A stretch of DNA of 15,404 bases from an uncultured Lachnospiraceae bacterium (GTDB lineage Bacteria > Bacillota_A > Clostridia > Lachnospirales > Lachnospiraceae): contig CAJUGZ010000072.1 of the NCBI GenBank assembly GCA_910585855.1, forward strand, positions 1 to 15,404, read 5' to 3'. The position numbers were made by a program, and so were the translations under genes. Of the stretch, positions 14,102 through 15,404 are shown piece after piece; position 1 is the stretch's first letter, and each line of letters starts with the position of its first letter. Below the pieces are notes generated by a model. It made no database searches. It was not told the DNA's origin and was given only the letters and a program-made list of their open reading frames with translations.

Positions 14102-14878
14102 ATGGATTATCAACAGTTTAAGACACAGGTACTTTCTTTAACTAAGATTGATTTAAATGCATATAAAGAGCGTCAGATGAAGCGTAGGATTGATTCACTG
14201 ATTTCGAAAAATAAGTTTTCCGGCTATGATGATTATGTGGCTGCAATTAAAAAGCAGGCGGATTTATTAGAAGAATTTATTAATTATCTTACTATCAATG
14301 TATCGGAGTTTTACCGAAATCCAGAGCAGTGGAAAGTATTGGAAAATGAGATTTTGCCTATACTGATGAAAAATGGGACAGGACGGCTGAAGATTTGGAG
14401 TGCGGCTTGTTCTACTGGAGATGAGCCTTATACTTTGGCTATGGTGCTTGGAAAGTATATGCCGCTTTCTAGTATTTCAATTATGGCGACAGATATTGAT
14501 AAGCAGGTTCTTGAAAAAGCACAGGTAGGGCTTTATAATCAAAAAAGTTTGGCAGGCCTGCCAAAAGAATATGTTAGTAAGTATTTTACTTCAGTTGGAA
14601 CTTCGGCTTTTCAAATTAGTAATGATATTAAAAAATGTGTGCAGTTTAAGCAGCATAATCTGTTAAAGGATACATATCCTACTAATTTTGATTTGATTCT
14701 TTGCCGGAATGTATTGATTTATTTTACAGAGGAAGCAAAGGAAGAGATTTATCGGAAGTTTAATGCAACTTTACGAGTTGGCGGGTATCTTTTTGTTGGA
14801 AGTACAGAACAGATTATTAAGTATCGGGAGTTAAATTACGAATCTTATAAATCATTTTTCTATAAGAAAATACGATAA
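14102..14878 (+). CDS. cheR: Chemotaxis protein methyltransferase CheR
   Basis: This 258-residue cytoplasmic enzyme uses S-adenosylmethionine to methylate glutamates on chemoreceptors, setting adaptation with CheB. The N-terminal helical domain (about 1-75) includes LTINVSEFYRNP. The SAM-binding domain carries KIWSAACSTGDEPYTLAM (about 97-114), ATDIDKQVLEKA and DLILCRNVLIYF (about 187-198). The C-terminus GYLFVGSTEQI is typical. ATG 14102 follows AAGGAG at about 9 bases, and MDYQQFKTQV is a normal CheR start. An in-frame ATG at 14057 would add 15 unconserved residues. It stands alone here, without cheB or other che genes. The receptor at 1227-3272 is a plausible but unproven substrate. Confidence 0.95.
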   Translation: MDYQQFKTQVLSLTKIDLNAYKERQMKRRIDSLISKNKFSGYDDYVAAIKKQADLLEEFINYLTINVSEFYRNPEQWKVLENEILPILMKNGTGRLKIWSAACSTGDEPYTLAMVLGKYMPLSSISIMATDIDKQVLEKAQVGLYNQKSLAGLPKEYVSKYFTSVGTSAFQISNDIKKCVQFKQHNLLKDTYPTNFDLILCRNVLIYFTEEAKEEIYRKFNATLRVGGYLFVGSTEQIIKYRELNYESYKSFFYKKIR

Positions 14879-14890
14879 AAATTTTGAAAG

Positions 14891-14930
14891 TCCTATATTT
14901 CTGAAAGATTTCGGAGATATGGGATTTTTT
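14891..14930 (+). terminator. Intrinsic terminator of cheR
   Basis: A long hairpin begins TCCTATATTTC (14891) and ends GAGATATGGGA (14924). Up to 16 positions can pair, four of them G-U, with TTTTTTT immediately after. It starts 12 bases past the cheR stop. Confidence 0.9.
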
Positions 14931-14953
14931 TGTATTTATAATTTATATTAAAG

Positions 14954-14986
14954 CAGGCAGCAAGACCGTTTGGGGTTTGCTGCCTG
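14954..14986. other. Second hairpin after the cheR terminator
   Basis: CAGGCAGCAAGACC (14954-14967) pairs with GGGTTTGCTGCCTG (14973-14986), with one mismatch and one G-U pair. Only TTT follows it, so it is a weak terminator at best on the + strand. It may be a backup terminator or a regulatory hairpin. Confidence 0.5.
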
Positions 14987-15039
14987 TTTCGAAGTAATAC
15001 CTATGGGGTTTCAATTTTGGGGGAAAATTGATTTTTTAG

Positions 15040-15062
15040 GTATACTTCATTATAGAGTATAC
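15040..15062. promoter_or_regulatory. Perfect inverted repeat, possible operator
   Basis: GTATACT (15040-15046) and AGTATAC (15056-15062) are separated by 9 bases. TTGATT at 15029-15034 and TATAGA at 15051-15056 could be weak promoter boxes overlapping it. No gene follows within the window, so its purpose is unclear. The rest of 14987-15160 shows nothing I can support. Confidence 0.3.
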
Positions 15063-15161
15063 TACATCGAAAAAGAAAAGTCTAGTATTATTTTAAATTT
15101 TTGCTATACTTTTTTTGAATGGGGAGGTTGAGAGTGAAAGGGAGGTCTATTTCGGGTGCTA

Positions 15162-15404
15162 GAGGACGCCAGATTCGAAAACGGTGGGCAGCCTGCTGTT
15201 CCGGTTTCCAAAAAGTAAGAAGTTCTAAGACTTCTGCCTTTTCCTTTTCCCAACCAGACAGACCGGGGCGCAATTCGCCCTTATGACAGCCGAAATGTAA
15301 TTGGTATAAGGAAGGTTTTTCTCAGCTACAAGACCATCCTTTCCTATCGTTCGGGCTAAACACGCCCCTTTTTTTTCACACCCTGCATGGAAGCAGGATG
15401 TGAA
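15162..15404 (+). repeat. Structured repeat element, left part (copy C, cut by window end)
   Basis: It starts with the family terminus GAGGACGCCAGA and the left closing arm (15169-15196). It continues through the conserved core GGGGCGCAATTCGCCC (about 15265-15280) and CGGGCTAAACACGCCCC plus a T-run (about 15353-15376). It then completes the core hairpin TTCACACCCTGC / GCAGGATGTGAA (15375-15404), where the window ends. The right closing arm lies outside. The internal stem analogous to copy A pairs 8 of 10 positions. Confidence 0.87.

Noticed and set aside
1..15404. CRISPR array, tRNA, rRNA, transposase or phage genes
   Set aside because: The repeats are long, dispersed and palindromic rather than short regularly spaced units; no tRNA cloverleaf, rRNA motif or recombinase motif was found on either strand.

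Overview
The window reads as low-GC, strict-anaerobe Firmicutes DNA, most likely Clostridia of the Lachnospiraceae type. The reasons are AT-rich codon use, strong AGGAGG-type ribosome binding sites, an M3-type [FeFe] hydrogenase, chemotaxis genes, a yybP-ykoY manganese riboswitch, and a flavoprotein / cmk / ispH / S1 gene order of a kind I associate with this group. All recognisable genes lie on the + strand. No rRNA, tRNA, CRISPR array, transposase or phage gene was seen.

Layout. Bases 1-1226 hold no convincing large gene. They contain the end of one repeat element, an AT-rich spacer, a complete inverted copy of the same element, and a 20-codon leader ORF just before a membrane chemoreceptor (1227-3272). 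A promoter, a manganese riboswitch and its terminator (3281-3470) control mntP (3522-4082). A short derivative of the repeat starts at the mntP stop codon. A promoter at about 4427-4455 precedes a two-gene hydrogenase operon (4513-8093): a NuoF-tail/GltD-like Fe-S flavoprotein whose end overlaps hydA. An intrinsic terminator and a complete repeat copy (8152-8492) follow. Next come an RpiR-family regulator (8799-9713), an HI0933-type flavoprotein (9777-11003), cytidylate kinase, IspH and an S1-domain protein (11183-13873). The ispH and S1 genes overlap by 20 bases. A long hairpin region (13921-14042) precedes a cheR methyltransferase (14102-14878), which has a strong terminator. The window ends inside another copy of the repeat.

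The most unusual content is the intergenic repeat family. It has three long copies (one cut by the window end), one partial copy and one internally deleted copy in 15.4 kb. The element is about 340 bases long and is closed by a 28-base inverted repeat. The outer 9 bases of that stem are nearly fixed, but the inner 19 differ almost completely between copies while still pairing within each copy. At least two internal stems behave the same way. This is the pattern of a selected folded structure, either a structured RNA or a hairpin-DNA mobile element. I do not recognise it as a named family. A second, unrelated hairpin sequence is shared in opposite orientations by the leaders of cheR and the hydrogenase operon.

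Functionally the genes cover H2 metabolism with NAD(P)H coupling, manganese homeostasis, chemotaxis signalling (receptor and adaptation methyltransferase) and a housekeeping block (CMP phosphorylation, isoprenoid precursors, translation). Only the hydrogenase pair, and possibly cmk-ispH-S1, look like operons.
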